Positions 15,329-17,659 of a DNA stretch of 17,659 nucleotides are shown here, piece after piece (position 1 is the stretch's first letter; every line of letters begins with the position of its first letter). Location of the stretch: the NCBI GenBank assembly GCA_029863825.1, contig JAOTUP010000008.1:1-17659 (forward strand). The letters run 5' to 3'. Made by a program: the position numbers and the translations under genes. The notes beneath the pieces are model-generated. The model saw nothing but the letters and a program-made list of their open reading frames with translations. It made no database searches and had not been told where the DNA came from. This stretch comes from Acidobacteriota bacterium. GTDB lineage: Bacteria > Acidobacteriota > Thermoanaerobaculia > Multivoradales > JAHEKO01.

Positions 15329-15444
15329 GATCCGCCGCGGACCGCGCGGTCGATCAGTGCGGTTCCGCGCCCTTCGAACCTGCTCGGGCCGTGAGATCCA
15401 CCGAGCTCCAATTGACTTACCGGGTGAATTCGTTCGCGGTAGAG

Positions 15445-15451
15445 AAGGAGG
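15445..15451 (+). promoter_or_regulatory. Shine-Dalgarno site deciding a TTG start
   Basis: AAGGAGG sits seven bases before TTG 15459 and is the only strong ribosome site near the 5' end of the multicopper oxidase. The signal peptide begins directly after this TTG, which supports it over ATG 15357. Confidence 0.75.
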
Positions 15452-15458
15452 CAGGCGA

Positions 15459-17336
15459 TTGAACCAGCCCAGACATTCAGTCCTGATTCAAACGACGGTC
15501 CTCCTCCTGATGTTGGCGCTCTGCCCAGACGCGCCCGTCATGGCCGGCCGAGGAGAGATCCGCCCTGCTGAGGATCGCAATCCGGATCCCTCGGTCTTCT
15601 CTACCCGGCTTGTCGCCCGGCCCTCGAGGCTCGATCTCGATGGTGATGGAACCGCGGAAGAGGTCTGGTCTTTCAATGGCTCCCTGCCAGGACCCGAGAT
15701 CCGCGTCAAGGTCGGTGACACGGTTCGCGTGCGGTTCAAGAACAAACTGCCGGTTGCGTCCACCATCCACTGGCACGGTATCGAGCTGACGAATCGTTCC
15801 GATGGCACCGTCGTCAGCCAAAACGAGGTGCCGCCAGGGGGGTCGTATCGCTACGAGTTCACCGTGACACGTCCCGGAGTCTTCTGGTACCACCCCCACA
15901 TCCGACCGAGCAATCAGGTCTTCCGCGGTCTCTACGGCTCGCTGATCGTCACCGACCGGAGCGAGAAGAAGCTCGCCCGTCTCGGCGTCATACCGCGCCG
16001 TCAGGAGACGCTGGTCCTGACGGACATCACGATCTGCAAGGAGCCGGAAGCCAACGACGAGATGACCTACCCGGAGGATCCGGCACTGCCATGGGCGGGA
16101 GACGGCCCATTCCCGGGGCACGCTTTCGCGCCGACGCCCCGTGAGCTGTGCGAGACGCCTCTGACGCCCGAGGGCCGGCGCGGAACGGTTCCGCTCCCGG
16201 CCGGCTCGATCCCCAACGTCCAGTCGCGCCGGAACTGCCTGGAGGGAGGCGACGCTCCGCCGTGCCGAGTCAACGTGGGGCAGCTGGTTCTCTCCAACGG
16301 CAGGGTTGCCGGCGCCCGCGACGGCTCTCCGACGGCTCCCGGCGAGCTCGCAGCGGATGCCCGACCGATCGCCGTCGGTGCTGGCGAGGGCCTGCGACTG
16401 CGGCTGATCAACGCATCTCTGATTCGTTACTTTCGTCTGCTGTTGACGGACGCCAACGGCAATCCGGTTCCCGTCTACCGGATCGGCGGTGAGGGCGGTC
16501 TCCTCAACCGAGCCCGTCTCGAAGGCGGACTGGAGCAGGGCCTCGACACCCAGTTCGACCGCGGTGAGATCGTCCTGGGACCGAGCGAGCGAAGCGACGT
16601 CGTCGTGGTGGCCGAAGGAGACGACGGAGACGTGCTGACCCTGTGGACGCGCGACTATCCCCACACCGGTCGGGGCTTCGCGTTCACGCCGACCCGGCCG
16701 GTCCTTCATCTTCGGATCGACGAGAGCCGAAATCCGGAGTCCGGGAGTGCCCTTCGAGAGCGGACCCGCCTTCTCAAGGATCCACGTGTCGACCGGCCGT
16801 TGGAGAACCTCAGGCGCAAGAGACCCGATGCGCGACTCGTCGACCCTCAGACACTCGCGGGCGCGCCACCCGGCTCGGCCAACTCGAGGATCCGCTTCAC
16901 GAACAGCGTCGGCCCGTCGATCGACGACATTCCCGGCAACTTCGACGAACCGGCGAGGGGAGTCGACGACTTTCGCGACGTTCCTTTTCTCGCCACGTCG
17001 CGATTCGCTCGTGTCGGAGGTCTCCTCAATCTCGAGGTCGCCAACGAAACTTCCGCCCATCATGTCTTCCACCTGCACGGCTTCTCCTTCCAGCCGGTCC
17101 GCTTCAAGAGCGGAGGGAAGACGGTCTACAAGTTCAGGTACCCGGAGTTCGCGGACTCGGTGGACATTCCACCGGATCACACGCTGGAGTTCAAGATACG
17201 CTTGCAGGACCGGCCCTTCCGACCGGGTTCAAGCGTGGCGGGCGGCGCTATGGGACGCTGGCTCCTGCACTGCCACATCCTTCCGCACGGGGCGCTCGGG
17301 ATGATGACCGAGCTGGTCGTCCTGCCGGCCGAGTAG
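15459..17336 (+). CDS. Secreted multicopper oxidase (laccase-like)
   Basis: A 625-residue exported three-cupredoxin-domain oxidase. It couples one-electron oxidation of substrates to reduction of O2 to water. The signal peptide is about 1-29 (TVLLLMLALCPDAPVMA). All four copper-ligand motifs are present: HWHG (His104/106), WYHPH (His145/147), HVFHLH (His535/538/540) and HCHILPHGALGMM (His604-Cys605-His606, His610, axial Met615). An Asp-rich DLDGDG loop at 59-64 may bind calcium. It is somewhat longer than a typical bacterial laccase (about 500 residues), with an expanded middle part (about 185-300). The start is TTG 15459, set by its ribosome site. Substrates could be phenols, metals or bilirubin-like compounds; the sequence does not decide. 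It is the last gene of the same-strand cassette. Confidence 0.9.
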   Translation: MNQPRHSVLIQTTVLLLMLALCPDAPVMAGRGEIRPAEDRNPDPSVFSTRLVARPSRLDLDGDGTAEEVWSFNGSLPGPEIRVKVGDTVRVRFKNKLPVASTIHWHGIELTNRSDGTVVSQNEVPPGGSYRYEFTVTRPGVFWYHPHIRPSNQVFRGLYGSLIVTDRSEKKLARLGVIPRRQETLVLTDITICKEPEANDEMTYPEDPALPWAGDGPFPGHAFAPTPRELCETPLTPEGRRGTVPLPAGSIPNVQSRRNCLEGGDAPPCRVNVGQLVLSNGRVAGARDGSPTAPGELAADARPIAVGAGEGLRLRLINASLIRYFRLLLTDANGNPVPVYRIGGEGGLLNRARLEGGLEQGLDTQFDRGEIVLGPSERSDVVVVAEGDDGDVLTLWTRDYPHTGRGFAFTPTRPVLHLRIDESRNPESGSALRERTRLLKDPRVDRPLENLRRKRPDARLVDPQTLAGAPPGSANSRIRFTNSVGPSIDDIPGNFDEPARGVDDFRDVPFLATSRFARVGGLLNLEVANETSAHHVFHLHGFSFQPVRFKSGGKTVYKFRYPEFADSVDIPPDHTLEFKIRLQDRPFRPGSSVAGGAMGRWLLHCHILPHGALGMMTELVVLPAE

Positions 17337-17342
17337 TCGAGG

Positions 17343-17370
17343 GCGCCGAGAGCCCGCTCTCTCTCGGCGC
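17343..17370 (+). terminator. Strong hairpin after the multicopper oxidase
   Basis: GCGCCGAGAG and CTCTCGGCGC form a perfect 10-bp stem with an 8-base loop, beginning six bases after the stop codon. There is no T-tract, but stem strength and position suggest it ends the cassette transcript. Confidence 0.55.
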
Positions 17371-17438
17371 ACTCCTGCTCATCGTCGCGCCTCTGCCGAA
17401 GTTGGCGTCGTGGCTCCTGGAGGCATCCAAGCGACGAC

Positions 17439-17659
17439 CGGAGCGGCGTGGAATCCTCGAAACCGCCAGGTAAAACCTCTTCCGTGTGCCGGCTGACGCG
17501 ATCATCATCGATCTTCTGACCGACAGCGGCACCGGCACGATGAGCGCCAAGAAGGATGGCATGGCCAACATCGGCGGCTTTCTGTGCACCAATGATGATG
17601 CCGTGGCGAGCCAGGAAGAAGAGCTTCTCATCCTGACCGAGGGCTTTCCGACCTATGGC
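17439..17659 (+). pseudogene. Decayed partial copy of tnaA with internal deletion
   Basis: Bases 17439-17548 match 6368-6477 of tnaA with five differences, and 17549-17659 match 7066-7176 exactly. The 588 bases in between are missing. The junction lies on CGATGAGCGCC, which occurs at both 6467-6477 and 7055-7065 of the intact gene, so the loss fits recombination or slippage between 11-bp repeats. The deletion is in frame, but a TAC codon has become TAA at 17472-17474 and the N-terminal codons are absent. It continues past the window edge, so its end is unknown. The residues lost include most of the PLP-domain core ahead of the catalytic lysine. Confidence 0.9.

Noticed and set aside
15477..17180. 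567-codon open frame on the reverse strand
   Set aside because: It is antisense to the multicopper oxidase, has no recognisable motif, and reflects GC-rich codon bias.

Overview
The window is about 17.7 kb of GC-rich bacterial DNA. It is probably from an Acidobacteriota-like lineage, but that is only an inference from the gene mix: an alpha-2-macroglobulin tail, a PDZ/multi-TM/SpoIIE phosphatase, a TPR protein and many secreted proteins. No rRNA, tRNA or CRISPR array was seen. All intact genes are on the + strand.

Region 1 (1-7901) is ordinary gene-dense DNA. It holds the tail of an alpha-2-macroglobulin-like protein and a nitrilase-superfamily amidohydrolase whose stop codon lies in the CTAG flank of a 125-bp miniature inverted-repeat element. 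A likely transcription unit follows: membrane PDZ/GAF/SpoIIE-type phosphatase, TPR protein (1-bp overlap), a DUF4230-like anchored protein, tryptophanase (tnaA), and a 57-residue membrane protein that overlaps tnaA by 4 bp.

Region 2 (about 7917-9534) is a gene graveyard. Pieces of five unrelated genes lie edge to edge: a nitroreductase C-terminus, a START/SRPBCC N-terminus with a TGA at an expected Trp, a LOG-family C-terminus, a thioredoxin-like gene without a start codon, and a creatininase-like N-terminus. The thioredoxin piece has TGA at the first Cys position of its CxxC motif, and a short hairpin downstream fits bacterial SECIS geometry. It is either a selenoprotein relic or a nonsense mutation.

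Region 3 (9535-17336) is a five-gene, same-strand exported-protein cassette. Two 472-residue secreted paralogs each carry two tandem copies of a two-cysteine repeat, a proline-rich linker and a shared C-terminal domain of about 145 residues that I do not recognise. A Crp-type regulator lies between them. Downstream are a secreted radical-copper oxidase of the galactose/glyoxal oxidase type with all cofactor residues present, and a secreted multicopper oxidase with all four copper-ligand motifs. This looks like an undescribed extracytoplasmic copper-oxidase locus with novel accessory proteins. Their functional link is inferred from position only.

Region 4 (17337-17659) holds a strong hairpin and then a decayed second copy of tnaA. 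The copy has a nonsense codon and an in-frame 588-bp internal deletion whose junction falls on an 11-bp repeat present in the intact gene. The two tnaA copies are direct repeats bracketing the graveyard and the copper-oxidase cassette.
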